Assembly (NCBI RefSeq): GCF_000005505.3
Contig: NC_016131.3
Location: forward strand, 60,311,355-60,375,354
Length of the DNA stretch: 64,000 bases
Source of the DNA: Brachypodium distachyon
Taxonomy: Eukaryota; Streptophyta; Magnoliopsida; Poales; Poaceae
Reading direction: 5' to 3'
The position numbers and the translations under genes were made by a program. This document shows positions 49,262 through 61,076 of the stretch, piece by piece (positions within the stretch are counted from its first letter, which is position 1; the number at the start of each line of letters is the position of its first letter). The notes beneath the pieces are model-generated. The model was given only the letters and a program-made list of their open reading frames with translations, was not told where the DNA came from and did no database searches.

Positions 49262-49445
49262 AAACAGTTATTCACAGCGAGGCGCCTACGGTGACTTTGT
49301 CAATCTCTCAAGAACTGCCGGCTTAGTCTCTCGGAGTGCTCATAGGGATAGAATGTGCGTGTGTACATTCATAGGGACGAGTGTATGCACGTATGTGAAC
49401 GTCTATGTTTGTAATGTGTTTCTCAGAGAAGAAACAGTTATTCAC
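49262..49445 (+). mobile_element. SINE-like insertion with 14-bp target duplication
   Basis: AAACAGTTATTCAC flanks a 156-bp insert (49276-49431). The insert contains GAGGCGCCTACGGTGACTTT, AGTCTCTCGGAGTGCTCATA and GTGTATGCACGTATGTGAAC, which I recognise as a common grass SINE sequence (probably the Au SINE group). The family name is from memory and unverified; the flanking duplication is directly visible. Confidence 0.75.
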
Positions 49446-51640
49446 GGGGAAGGTCGGAGCACATATTTTTTTGAACCGTTTAAAAACAATGGTCTAGCCA
49501 GAACGACTAGCCCGAGCAGCATTCTTTACCACGTCGATTCTGATTTGTGTTGACTAAGCTGCCGATGGTGGTTGGTAAGATGGGACTAATAGGTCTTAAC
49601 TTTACACAACGGGATCATAATCATCACTAATTAATGTGAGATGTCTAATCACTAATGCACTGCCACTAATAGATACGCCTACGCTAACGACGGCGTGGTT
49701 TAACATGTGGAGCTTTGTTTGTAGTTGGTATTTCACACCGAGCATCGATCGGTAGGACGGGTTACGGATACGGATTTGTTTCTCCACCATGAATTTATAG
49801 TTTTTAAACTGGAAGTTTAGTGAGACAGCTGTGGCTACTTATCTCTTCTTTCTTTTCTTTCATTGATCCAGCTGTAGGCCTGTAGGTAATGGTTCCCGTC
49901 CTCTAAACAAAACCAGCTATTCGTTCTTGGCCGTGCAAACTCGCCTAGACTGTCTGTAATTCAGTGTCAGGTGGAGCCCGTGGGTCAGGGATAGTATCCT
50001 CCGTATATTCAGCTGATCCCGGTGGAATCACGTGGCACAAAATGACGTGGTCCCTCGTACAACCACATGCTACACAATCTTCGCATCAAAGGGCCAGGCG
50101 CAAGATTCCGCTCCAGTGGATCTGAATGAACTGGCAGGGAGAGATCTTTGCCTCTCTCAGGCGTGTAGAATCGGATCATGGATCGTGCTGCTACTGATTT
50201 TGTGGAACATGAAACGATACGACGGATACTTTAATTATCAGTTTATCACCTTAATTTTCGTCCGGACGTCCGATGTGCAACCGGAGCCAGGAATTTCCTG
50301 CGACACGTACTACATCATTGGTACTCCGTAGTTGTAATATACACGACCGGTAACACACATTGCAATGCGTGCGATGAGTACCCAATTGCTCTCGTCTTGG
50401 CAGTTGGCACACGTGGCCCGGCAAGATCAGGGCAAATCATCAATATGTCCAGTCGCCTTCATTTTCCCAGTCCACCCGTTCAAGTGATTAAGACCGCCGT
50501 AGCCTGGGTGCGTGCACTTGAGCATTTCCTTCGTGCGATACTTCCGCTGCTGCAACATATGCGAGCTACCGAGCTCGCCAACCGAAAACTTATACTGTGT
50601 AGTTACTAGTTCGTACTCCTACCAACTGCGAATACACTTTGTTCTCAGCGTCCCTTTCTTTCCCTGTCTCTAATCGATCGATGGGACGGACAATATATGG
50701 GAGTTAGCTAGGGATTTTTGACAGCGGTGATTAGTTGAAAGTATCATTTTTTCTGCGAGCAGGTTCCGTCCTCGCGTAGGCGTCCCATCCTACTCCATGG
50801 AGCAAGTGGTTCTTGCGATTTGTCTTTTGGTGTGTTTGGTCTTTTTCTTTGTCAATTTATCAATGGAGAAACAGTTTCACGGCTTGCCTTGTAAGGGTGT
50901 GTCTCCGGCAATGATGCGTTCAACGATATTATGTTTCCACTGTTTGAGGTGGAGCGGCTCATGCAGTTTTTCAAAACCTATAAGGTTAGTTCAACTTGTG
51001 CCAACATGGTGTTTTGCAATTTCGTTACCTGTTACATGAAAAAACGTCAAGATGTTGAAGATGGATCTAGAGATGTTGATTTCGAAAGACCATGATTTAG
51101 TTTTTAGTTCAATAGTGGACTTTGGTTGCTTATTTTATTTCGATTGTATCAATCTATTTTACTTTCTTCCATGAATCAATAAACAATAAAGCCAGGCAGT
51201 TGTTCTAATAAAAAAACTTGCGACTATCCCTCCTAATCCGTCCTCTCAATATACATAGAACATTGGGTCCGACCACGACACAGTTCTCAATAAACATCCT
51301 AACAGTTTATCTACATCAACATCGAGAATACACGAACGAAAACATAAGGACAGCTATGTGAATCCCAAATTCGATCGGACGACTCATGCAGTCAATTGAG
51401 AAATTCTTATATCTTAGACGACTCAGTCCCAGCAAAACTGTGTTTTTCCAAAATAAAATACAGATCTTGTGCTTCAGCGTGCAAGTTTTTTTCTCTAAGA
51501 GAAACAGAAAATAAAACTATTGCGGGAGGTCTGGACTACACAAATCCGGCATGGGGCTAGTCATGTGATGATTATTAACGATGACATAGAACATGCATGT
51601 CTCAGTTGTCTAGTCAAACAGCGAAACCAAATTTGCACGG
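49446..51640. other. Intergenic region without a recognised gene
   Basis: Short open frames such as 50032-50331 (plus) show no family motif or splice context. No repeat with clear ends was found. Confidence 0.5.
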
Positions 51641-51669
51641 TGATCCGAACTACAAGTACTGGAGTACTT

Positions 51670-52400
51670 CTGTTCTTCAATGTAAGAAATTATAACTTTG
51701 TCCTAAGTAATCTTTTGACAGTTAACAAATTTATAGAAAAATTTATTAACATCTAGAACATCAAATAATTATCGTACGAAAAGATAGAGTAAATTTCGCA
51801 AAACCACGGTTTTTGGGGTACTCGTATCGCTGAATCACAGTTAACGAAAAGCGTTTCGCGGAACCACACTTTTTAAATCAAGTTGCCTCAGTCAGCCCAA
51901 AACCTGATGGTTTCGCGGTTTTGCTTGATTTTTTTACCGGTGAGACCCACTTGTCGAACGCCACGCCGGCCTTGAAAACTTGCGGGAGTGAGAAAGGGGC
52001 TGGGGGTTTAATCGCGGGCTAACGGGTTAGGTCGGGTTGGGGCCGACATGGCGTACAACAGGTGGGTCCACCAGTAAGAAATCAAGCAAAACCGCCAAAC
52101 CACTCGCTTTCGGCCTGACTGAGACAACTTGACTCAAAATATGTGGTTCTGTGAACGGTTTTCCGTTAACTGTGGTTCGACGACACGACTGCCACAAAAA
52201 CTACGATTTTGTGAAATTTACTCGAAATGATATATCGTGATGGATTTAACAAAAACTATTTTAAAGTTGTAAATGTTGGTAGACTTTTTTATAAATTTAG
52301 TCAAAAAATGAAGAGGTTTAAATTAGGATCTGTTGGATTAGGAACGGGAGGTAAACGTTGGACTAACATTTTTGTAACTAATACCCGAAGTAGCCTGTTT
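51670..52400. mobile_element. Stowaway-like MITE split by a MULE
   Basis: Left and right flanks of the insertion at 51787-52223 together give a familiar grass mariner-type MITE body. ACTTTGTCCTAAGTAATC and AAATTTATAGAAAAATTTAT lie on the left. TAGACTTTTTTATAAATTTA and GTCAAAAAATGAAG lie inverted on the right. The outer ends are not sharply defined. Confidence 0.5.
51778..52232. mobile_element. Mutator-like foldback MITE
   Basis: The element at 51787-52223 has inverted ends of about 185 bp: GAGTAAATTTCGCAAAACC on the left and the inverse of GATTTTGTGAAATTTACTC on the right. Matches continue inward, for example TTGCCTCAGTCAG and CTGACTGAGACAA, or GCGGTTTTGCTTGATTT and AAATCAAGCAAAACCGC. It is flanked by GAAAAGATA and GAAATGATA (8 of 9 equal). 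No coding sequence is present. Confidence 0.8.
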
Positions 52401-53030
52401 TACTCACCAGGCATTCCCGAGTCGGAACAAACAGCCGCGGACCACGCACGCGTGCGTTCAAATACCGGTCAAACTTTTGCTGCGCACTCTACATAGTTTT
52501 GTTTATTTTCTTCCCTTTTGTGTGTAAAAAACACTTGCGGTTTGGACACGTTTTTTTAGCTACTGAATAATTTGTTGTAAAAATAAATAGAAAAGCTGGG
52601 GGTTCTGACAACGACGGCTAGCTATCATGCGCGCCAGTCTGAGCTTGGAAGCCTTGGCCACGACCAGCATGTGCATACGTGATATCTATATTTTCCACGC
52701 GAGGCACGTTAAGACATGCGTGATATGCTAGTACGGAGTAATAGTTATCAACTATACTTCCTTAATTGAAACAAATTAATTAGGTGCATCTAATTCTAAT
52801 TATTGCACCAATCATGGACGTCAATCATAACGTCAAAACTCACATTATTGGCATCAGAAAACTCAAAATATCTCCATTATTTGCTCTCTATTAATCTTTT
52901 CTCTTTTTTTTAAACATTTTCTAGGTGGTACCAAGGATATATGCTCAAATTAAATATTATTAGCACGCAATACAGATCAACAATGCTCGAAATGACAAAA
53001 AGCCAGAAATGTGATTGTCTGATTTGTTCC

Positions 53031-53327
53031 TTAGGTCTTGTTTGGTGTTAGTGTGTCTTTTTTAGTCACTAGTGTTTTGATATTTGAGGGTTTTGAGTGT
53101 TCACCCAAAACTCTCAAATACCAAAAAACATTAGTATGGGAAAAAACATTAGTATGGGAAGTCTTTAACTTGGTTAAAAAATGGAGTGTTTTGTGAGAAA
53201 AAACTAGGGATAATCTCCTCTCATCTTTTACTACCAAACAATTATTTGGGTTTCTAACACTATCCAATTTGGAATGAATATACTCTAAAAACACCATAAA
53301 AACACACTAGTGCCAAACAAGACCTTA
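53031..53327. mobile_element. Tourist-like (PIF/Harbinger) MITE
   Basis: Perfect inverted ends GGTCTTGTTTGG and CCAAACAAGACC (53034 and 53324) are flanked by TTA on both sides. Inner segments are partly inverted as well (GTGTTAGTGTG and CACACTAGTGCC). Terminus and TTA duplication identify the Tourist group. Confidence 0.9.
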
Positions 53328-53864
53328 AGGATGATTGTCTAGATAAAACCAAAGCACAAAATGCGCTTTTTTGGGGAATCATAAGGTTTTGGTCTGAATG
53401 CTTGTTCACCGGTACATAATTTCGTAGTTCTAATTCAGCTCCCCGTATGCGGGTTCATCACAATGCTCAAAAGCCTTGTGCCTAAATCTCGCCCCTCACT
53501 TACTCGAAATAACATGCCAAGTCTCAGGTGGGCTTGTGCCTAAACCTGAAATAAATCTAGGAAACGCGAGCACCCATGCCAAGTCTCAGATGGGCTGGTT
53601 CCGCCACTGGAACTTGGGTGGGCTTGTTCCGCCACTGGTGATCCACGAGCAGTACCAGTGGCGGTGGTAATCACCGCATCGCCATTGGTACTTGACCACC
53701 AGTGTCGGTGAATCACGTCCCAAAAAAAGTCGGCACCAGTGGCGGTGGTAATCACTGTCACAGGTGCTTCTCGTGGAAACACTAATCACTACCAATGGCG
53801 GGCATCTAAAAGAACCGCCACTGGTGTATCGACCCATAAATTATCGCACTTCCCAGTCGTCAAT

Positions 53865-54385
53865 AATCTTCCCTTAACCACTGCAACACTAAATTGATTG
53901 CACAATCAGTTTAGTACTCTAGCGGAAGGGGAAGACACTGATGACTCGTAGCAACAATAGATAGGAGGTACGTCCGAAGCCCTTTTATGCTGGGTAGGCC
54001 GTACGTAAATAAGCGAGGTTGGACTAAACCTGGTAATTGCATACAAGAAGAGCACCAATGACGGGCAGTACGTTTCACCGCCACTGGTAGTGCGCCCATG
54101 GGGGGTGGTTCTACCCAGCCACAGTTCTTACCCTTTACCGTTGAAGCAGAGAACTGATCGCACAATCAGTATTAGTACTGCAACGGAAGGGTAAGTCCTG
54201 ATGGCTAGGCAGGCCAATAGGTGGGGCGGTTGAATCCCTTTTTGCTGGGCAGGCCTTCCGTAAATAAGCGAGGTGGGACTAAACCTGGTAATTGCATCCC
54301 GGGAGAGCACCTGTGGTGGGCTTTACTGTTCACCGCCACTGGTGGACCCTCCAGTGGCGGGTTCCTTTTGGCCCACGACTGGAGC
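53865..54385 (+). repeat. Tandem duplication of about 265 bp in the CACTA left region
   Basis: Two diverged copies share the order: GCACAATCAGT, GCGGAAGGG or CAACGGAAGGG, CTGGGTAGGCC or CTGGGCAGGCC, GTAAATAAGCGAGGT, GGACTAAACCTGGTAATTGC, then CACCGCCACTGGT. Copy one is about 53865-54118 and copy two about 54120-54385. Confidence 0.8.
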
Positions 54386-54617
54386 TCTTCAAGGAAACCC
54401 CGACACACACCAGTGGTGGGTCAGTGGAAGGCCCGCCACTGGTGCTCCTCCCTATATAACTGTACAGAGCGAGCCCGCAGTTGGTGGAGCTCGCACGTTT
54501 GTCTGGACCAGCTGCGGCTCTTCTCCTCACCAGTGGCTAAGCCCTGCCAAAATTGATGGCGACGGCTCCAATAAAGTAGCTCTCCCCCTTCTCCTTCTTC
54601 TTTCACTCTTCTTCCTC

Positions 54618-54618
54618 C

Positions 54619-54649
<31 letters not shown>

Positions 54650-54692
54650 CTTCTTCTTCTTCTTCTTCTTCTTCTTCTTCTTCTTCTTCTTC
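54618..54692 (+). repeat. (CTT)n microsatellite
   Basis: About 24 CTT/TTC units lie inside the CACTA element. Confidence 0.95.
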
Positions 54693-55209
54693 AATTTGGA
54701 GATTTCGCCATTAATGGCGCGGCGGCCAGCGACGGCGAATTCACCATTGATCTCTCACTAGCGGCTCTCCCGGCCGCCCCCTCTCTCTCTGGAGCTCCCC
54801 CACACCTCACTCACCGCCGGTGCTCTCCCCTCTCCCCCACCCCAACTCCCCCTACCCTATCCCCCTCTCTCTAACTCCCTCTCTCTGTCCCCCTTTCTTC
54901 TAGAACCCGACGGCCTCTCTCTCTCTCTCTCCCTCCCTCCCTCTCTTTTCCCTCTCTGGAATGGTTGTTGTCGGTGGTGCTTAACCCCCATGGGTTAAGG
55001 CCAAAACCGAAGGAAACCCCGAGGGTTAAGCTAAACGTATTGTTAATTAATTTGTTATGTGTTGTGATGTGATCCCGGCCATTGTGCCCATGTGGTGGGT
55101 GTAATTTGTTTTCATATAGGTATCGAATTTCATAATGCTATTTAATAGTATAGGTCATGCCGAAAATTTTCATTTTAGTCGATCAAGTTGATTCCTTTAT
55201 TTTTTTTAG

Positions 55210-56500
55210 TTGTGTTGTAGCTCGATGGGCCGTGCTTGGATGTACGTGGAAAGATATTATCTTGAGTGGATAGAGCGGCTGAAGACTTTTTTCGATGTTG
55301 GCGTGGAAGATATGAAGAGTAAAAGGGGTGATAAGATGTTTTGTCCATGTGTGAGATGTCCTAACACAATTAAAGCTGGACAACCCAGATGATGTGGAGA
55401 TGCACTTGCTCATGCGGGGATTTTTGCCTGGTTATTCACGGTGGACTTCTAACGGGGAGGATGGCATTGAAGTCGATGGCGACATTGAGAAGGAAAACAT
55501 GGAGTCTGACGACAAGCCAGGCGAAGAGCATACCGTGGCGAGGATCCACAAGACGTTCCACCCGGTAAGATGGCTGAAATGCTGGATGACCAGCACCTGC
55601 AGAAACAATTGGATGATCCCGACGATGTGAGGGTGTCCCATAAGTTCGAGAGGCTGAAGGAGAATACAAAGACACCATTATATGAAAATGCCAGACGAGA
55701 CAACAGTGTGTTGAAAGTAACTCTCGAGCTCTTGCGGATAAAGGCAAAACACAACATCCTGGACTCGGGATTCACAGAGATTCTGAGTTACGTCCGTACG
55801 GTTCTTCCTCTAGGCAACAAGTTGCCTAAGAGCACGTACGAAGCGAAGAAGGTTACATGACCCCTCGGGTTAGAGGTCATCAAATACCATGCTTGTACGC
55901 TGGACTGCCTCATATACATGGGCAAGTACAAAGACATGCACACTTGTCCAATGTGCCAAACATCGTGGTACAAGAAGAAGGATCCCAATCCAGACGGCTG
56001 CGAGGAGGAAGAAGTGAAGCGTGATCCGGCGGCAAAGACGGTCTGGTATCTCCTGTGTGGTACCGGGCAGGAGCGTTGGTTCCAGAACCAAAAGGAGGCC
56101 AGGTGGTTCATCTACCACGACGCGACCCATAAGGATATCGATCCCAATGGTGTCCTCAGACACCCCGCAGATGCGGCTCAATGAAAGACTCTGGACGATG
56201 AATTTCCGAAGTTCGGCGCGGAGCCCAGGAACATCAGGTTCGGGATGAGTACGAATGGGACCAATCCGTTCGAAAACATGAGCAGCAAATACAATACATG
56301 GCCGGTGATCCTGTTCATATACAACGTTCCTGCATACGTGGCTTATCATGAAGAGCAAGTACATCCACCTATCAATGCTCATACAAGGCACTATGCAACC
56401 AGTGGCTGATCTGAACATCCTCAAAGAGACCGGGGATTTCTACGGCAGCGGGATTTATCGCCAAATCATTTTGAACAACTTTGTATGCATGTGACTAGAT
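55210..56500 (+). pseudogene. CACTA TNP2-type transposase remnant
   Basis: The plus strand first shows an N-terminal transposase-associated domain: RAWMYVERYYLEWIERLKTF, KMFCPCVRCPN, then after a frameshift near 55390 the segment VEMHLLMRGFLPGYSRW. From 55920 the TNP2 core appears: HTCPMCQTSWYKK, then NGVLRHPADAAQ, a stop at 56182, KFGAEPRNIRFGMSTNGTNP and NTWPVILFIYNVPA. A last piece, HLSMLIQGTMQP, lies in another frame near 56360. Length is far below a complete transposase, so there are internal deletions as well as frameshifts. Confidence 0.85.
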
Positions 56501-57317
56501 GTTTAATTCATGTGGAACCATGTAATATATTGCTACTATATTGTTTGTTTCTATACAGTTTCTTTGCTGCTCTATACTGTGTATAGATACTGCCGCTATA
56601 CTGCGCTACAGGAAAATTAAACAATTTATTTATTTATTTTTAGTAGAAAAATGTACCAGTGGTGCTTATAAGTCACCGCCACGGGTACAGAACCGGAATC
56701 CACTGGCCGTGAAAAGTCACCACCACTGTAAATCACCAGTGGCGGATCTAGAGCCCGCCACTAGTGTCCTCTATGCACCTTTCAGAAGGTGCCGAAGGCA
56801 TCTCCACTAGCGGGGATTTTACCCGCCTTGCTGCCCTATGACCACCAGTGGCGGGGATTTTGCCCGCCACTGGTGGTAAAAACACTAGTGGCGAGCGTGA
56901 TCACTGCTACTAACCCTATTTTTCAACCGCCACTAGAGGGGTTTTCTGCAGTAGTGAGAAAAGAAGTTGCAGCACGAGCTTTTAGAAAATCTGGGAAAAT
57001 TGAGATGTGTTCTAAGTATTAATAAGTTAGCCAAGTATTATACATATTAGCTATTAGACTGACCATTGAAGACATGGCAACAACATATAGCAAGCAGTTG
57101 GCTATATTATTATTCTTGTTTTTACTGATAGTTAGACTAGGGGGGATAAAGTGATCTCCAGGATGCTTTGAGTCACTGGTCAATATGGCCAATCCTCGAT
57201 CAATTCTTCTCCTTTATCTTCAACAGGTCTGCGATAACCTGGCATATCTCCAAATCTCCATTGACTTTTATCTCATATATCAACAACTCAATTAGCAACC
57301 TAGGGTGTACCAAGGAA

Positions 57318-57400
57318 ACGAGCCTAGTTCACTTGGTTGGGGAAGTGAACGTACAATTTCAACACTTGAGTTCAAACCCATGAAAAGATATATAAAAAAA
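57318..57400 (+). repeat. tRNA-derived SINE-like remnant
   Basis: TAGTTCACTTGG (57325-57336) resembles an A box and GAGTTCAAACCC (around 57368-57379) fits a B box at the normal spacing. An A-run follows at about 57392-57400. Confidence 0.5.
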
Positions 57401-58208
57401 AATTCTCCTACCTCCACTGGAGATTCTCACTAATGTGAGACCGTAGTGAGGCCGTATAGCTTTAGCACTTGACTTAAGCCTGCAAAAGGTTTGGTTCCTC
57501 CAATTGTTTGGAAGTCACAGAATTAAGTATAAATGGTCAAAGCATTGCTTTTGAAAATCACATGCATATTTAGCTATCGTTCATCACATTGACATTCCCA
57601 ATACTTTCAAATGGATCTGGGATTTTTGTTGTAGCAAAACCACAAAGTCATCGTTCGGGTCCTGTTGGACAACAATTTAAACACTAGAAGAATGCTTCCG
57701 AAGAAGTATTTCAACATTCCTAATGAAGTGTGCTCTGTAATCACTTTCAAGTGGAAACCAACGATCACCTTTTCTTTACCTCTCTCTTTCCAAGCCGTGC
57801 TGAAACTATAGTAAAACCTGTTTTTTCACATGGAAATAAAAGGAAACATGCTGGCTTTAGGTCCTGGATAGATTTTTTTTATATACTCTCTCCTTTTCAT
57901 AATGGTTGACAAATTTGATTTTGCTAAGGCAAGGGTTTGACCAATGATAACTCTATTAATGTGTAACTTGCATGATATGAAAAATATAATCAATAGGAGA
58001 ACTTTTGAAGCCGAATTTAGTGATATAAATCTCATGTATGAAAACCACGTATTAATTTAGTAATTCGCGCTCATGAAAGTGGGACACCTAACAAGGAGGT
58101 CAGAAGAGTAACTAAGACTAGAAAAGGTCATTTATGAACAATTACACGATGCGTGAAAGATAGTTGGTCCTTTCTAGGACAAATGAGTCGAATCTAAAGG
58201 TGCAACAT

Positions 58209-58328
58209 GGTGACGCTCAGTGTACCCTTTGACCCTACTTAGCTCAACCAAATGAACTAAAATTTTGAAATCAAAAACTAGTTCATTTGTTTGAACTAAT
58301 GAAAATCAAAGGGTACCCTGAGAGCCAC
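58209..58328. mobile_element. Small foldback MITE (about 120 bp)
   Basis: The left arm GTGACGCTCAGTGTACCCTT and the right arm (inverse of AAGGGTACCCTGAGAGCCAC) pair along about 45 bp, continuing to a shared ATGAACTA/TAGTTCAT centre. The family is not identified and no clear target duplication was found. Confidence 0.65.
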
Positions 58329-59129
58329 ACTTTTGCAGCCCTATTCGAATCCAACACATGTAGTACAACTTTACAACCCCAACCACGTGCTTTCATAACT
58401 AAGTCGTCTGCGTTGGGACGCCTCCAAATTTCGATCGATCCAACGTATAGTCGCGTGCTATGTGCAGGCTATGTGCAGGGCGCCAATTGCTGTCCTTGCA
58501 GTTAATCTATCTTTGTCTGGATTGCATCCCAAACCGTCATAAGATATCGTTGCTGCGATCGATGCAACATATCACAAGCAACCAGGCATGGCGGCTACTC
58601 TATAACGGGCAACCATTGTCCTTTCTTGGCCGATTCCTTGGCCCCTAAAGCTGCATTCATATACTCTGTTAAAGGACTTGAATATTCATTTTTCCGCTAA
58701 AAGGACTTGAATATATGCACGCCATATCACCCATCACGATACGCAGGGCACCCGCCGGCCTCCGTCGCAATTTTGAGAAGGGTCGTGTTTATTCGATCGG
58801 AAATTCGATGTGCGATCTCCATCCGAGTATATGTGAATCATGCGTTAAGGTTGCACTACATGTTTTTCGTCGTCTAGGAGACGTAATTGTATATGCATCA
58901 TGCGTATTTTTTTATTTCCTGATGATGCTGAAAGGATTGCATGGACATCCTGTCTGGCATGTGAATGGAGGATTATTCTCAATTTGTGTAGTGTAGGTAA
59001 CACGTGCAAGAGCCGTGAGCACCATTTTTTCTGCTTCTTAACTATTAGGTGTACTACTTCGGCTTGATTCACCTTTACCTAGTTATGATTTTGTGGCAGA
59101 TTTCAACTAATTTAGATTTTAGATTACCT

Positions 59130-59530
59130 TGCCCCGCTTTACCCTTTTTGAGAAAATGCCATCATGACTAGCTTTATTAATACTCAAATATGGGTAACAT
59201 CATCAGCAAGAAGTGGAATAAGGAAACTCAAAGGATCGTCCAACCAAACATTCGGTGGATTGACCCTAGCTACCCTAGCTAACTCATGAGCAACCTGATT
59301 TGTTTTTCTCGGACAATGCTCTATGGCTACTTTCTGGAATTCCTTCAGAGGTTCAAGGCAATCAACATAAATTGCAAGATGAAGGCCAAAAATCACTCGT
59401 CATTTCTTGTACCACCTCCAAGCTGTCTGAGTCAATCAAGAGATTTGAACATCCCACTTTACCCCTTAGTTTGGACTTTGTTGCATTGTTTTCCCGGAAT
59501 TGTGAAACCTGATCCACGGATCAGAACCAC
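59130..59530 (-). pseudogene. LINE C-terminal RNase H-like fragment
   Basis: The minus-strand frame ending at 59184 contains VAIEHCPRKTNQVAHELARV and a DDPLSFLIPLLADDVT tail, the RNase H-like end found at the 3' end of plant LINEs. Upstream (59400-59530) similar coding continues with stops and shifts. The rest of the LINE is absent. Confidence 0.75.
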
Positions 59531-59792
59531 ATAGCCTGACAAATTTTGACACCAAAAGAAATGAATGTCTTCAGTCTCAATATTTATTCTCTAGTACCAG
59601 TTTAAGTAAATAAGCTAAACTAGCGATAGAAAAGTTGTTTATACATTTTTTTTTTAGAAAACGGAAACCCAATAACTCAGAGAAGGGTTACATCCGGTGT
59701 CGATCTCATCAAGATGAGAACACCTTAACCAGCTGGTGGGACCTCGCATGCTAGAGGGTCCATGACTAACGCTATTGTGAAGAGATTGTTTA

Positions 59793-60057
59793 GGCTAGTC
59801 ACAGTGGTGAGTAACATGCATATGTCACTAGTCTATGTTACTATTTCAACAGTAGGTAATAACATACTTGTAGTAACATAAAACCCCATAATTATTATCT
59901 CATAGACTCATTCTACCTTGAAATGTGTGATGTGATGGTAACATATCAAGTTACTCCAAAGCTCTCTCTCCTCATTTAATACATGCATACCACATCACCA
60001 GATTGCTTAGTTGGCGTTCTATGTTATCACCTATGTTATTCCCACTACGAGTAGTCC
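59793..60057. mobile_element. MITE with GGCTAGTCACAGTGG terminus
   Basis: The left end GGCTAGTCACAGTGGTGAGT and the right end CCCACTACGAGTAGTCC are imperfect inverted copies, and inner AGTAACAT/ATGTTA motifs recur. I recognise this type as a common grass Tourist-like MITE; the family name is uncertain. Confidence 0.6.
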
Positions 60058-60829
60058 GGTGAATGCATTTTGCTTTTTTTTATTGGTTGGATTGCACATT
60101 GTATTTCGTCAAAATATATTCTGCCATTATGACCACACCGAATAGTTTCGACTTCGTCGCAGGGTCAGTGATGCGCTAGCTAGATCTTCTTGATTCTGTC
60201 TGGGCGGATCTAGGATCGTCATTCAGCCCTCTTCGTTGCTTTCTATAGGATGTTGGTTTGTTTCTCGTATCATTGTTGCCGGCGTTTTTTGGTTCTGACC
60301 AGTGACTTTCCATCTGCTATGTTTTCAACAACTTTTTTTTTTGCTCCGACGTGTTTAGAACTCTAGAAGCAACATCGAGATTCGCTCATGTGCCACCTGT
60401 GAGTGCAGAAGGAAGATGACATCTTTTTTGTTTTCACACAAAAATTTGAATAATTCTCTTTTAGTTTAAGGATAGTGCTATAAAATTTGGATAATTTAAT
60501 ATATGGCCTTATCTTTCACACGAAGTTTCCTCTTCCTCGAGAAAAAAAGAAGAGAAAAAATTGTGTGACGACTTGACGATCCACAAGTAACAGGGTCCGT
60601 CACGAACCATCACTGCAGTCGCCGAGGACCAAGGACCGAAACCGTTCCTTTTTTTCTTAAGAACAAAACAATGGAAGTTTTTTCTTTTGTGATAGCTCAA
60701 TAGAAGGCTTTGAGCCTTTGATTTTAACTGTCGCAGAATTGTCCTACGGGCCTAATTCTCTAGCCCATTAGCGCTCAAACAAAACAAAACAAAAACTTGA
60801 CCGGCGCATAATAGTTATGTTTAGCGTAA

Positions 60830-60945
60830 TACTCCCTCCATTTCATAATTCTTGTCTCAAATTTTCAAAAAATGGATGGATCTATTCCTAGAAAACGTCT
60901 AGATACATGTAATATTTTGACAAGAATTATGAAACAGACGCGATA
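60830..60945. mobile_element. Stowaway-like MITE
   Basis: The left part TACTCCCTCCATTTCATAAT and the right part ACAAGAATTATGAAAC are inverted. The body includes AAACGTCTAGATACATGTAA. The extreme right end has decayed. It lies 30 bp upstream of the tRNA gene. Confidence 0.7.
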
Positions 60946-60975
60946 TAAAATTTCATCGAAGTATCCCGAACAAAC

Positions 60976-61062
60976 GGGGTGGTGGCGCAGTTGGCTAGCG
61001 CGTAGGTCTCATAGCTAATGCGAGTGATCCTGAGGTCGAGAGTTCGAGCCTCTCTCACCCCA
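60976..61062 (+). tRNA. trnM-CAU: Elongator tRNA-Met (CAU) with intron
   Basis: The acceptor stem pairs GGGGTGG with TCACCCC, followed by discriminator A. The A box TGGCGCAGTTGG and B box GTTCGAGCC are intact. The anticodon CAT is at 61010-61012, followed after one base by a short intron (about 61014-61026, 13 nt, borders approximate) before ATCCTGAGG. Plant elongator tRNA-Met genes normally carry such an intron. A CAA-containing leader (GAACAAACGG) precedes it and a T-run (61069-61076) follows as pol III terminator. CCA is not encoded, as expected for a nuclear gene. Confidence 0.95.
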
Positions 61063-61068
61063 ACTAAT

Positions 61069-61076
61069 TTTTTTTC
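61069..61076 (+). terminator. Pol III T-run terminator of tRNA-Met
   Basis: A run of eight T residues begins seven bases after the tRNA 3' end. Confidence 0.8.

Larger units (their letters stand above)
53590..56956 (+). mobile_element. CACTA (En/Spm) transposon, left end not found
   Basis: The right terminus is CACTACTGCAGAAAACCCCT read inward on the minus strand from 56956. Many copies of a short subterminal motif (ACCAGTGGCGG and its inverse CCGCCACTGGT) crowd 53590-54540 and 56650-56950, the usual architecture of CACTA ends. A TNP2-type transposase remnant lies between. A matching left CACTA terminus is not visible, so the left limit is the first subterminal motif; the element may be truncated or rearranged there. 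Confidence 0.8.
56957..59129. other. Intergenic region with SINE-like and foldback elements
   Basis: Apart from the two small elements listed separately at 57318-57400 and 58209-58328, and a MITE-like end near 57886 (ACTCTCTCCTTTTCATAATG), I see no gene. Open frames at 58287-58996 have no family features. Confidence 0.5.

Noticed and set aside
53590..54540. Many short repeats resembling an array (CRISPR-like)
   Set aside because: Units are irregularly spaced and in both orientations, typical of CACTA subterminal repeats. CRISPR is not expected in a plant nuclear genome.
54273..54761. Open frame with a poly-phenylalanine stretch
   Set aside because: It is the translated CTT microsatellite within the CACTA element.
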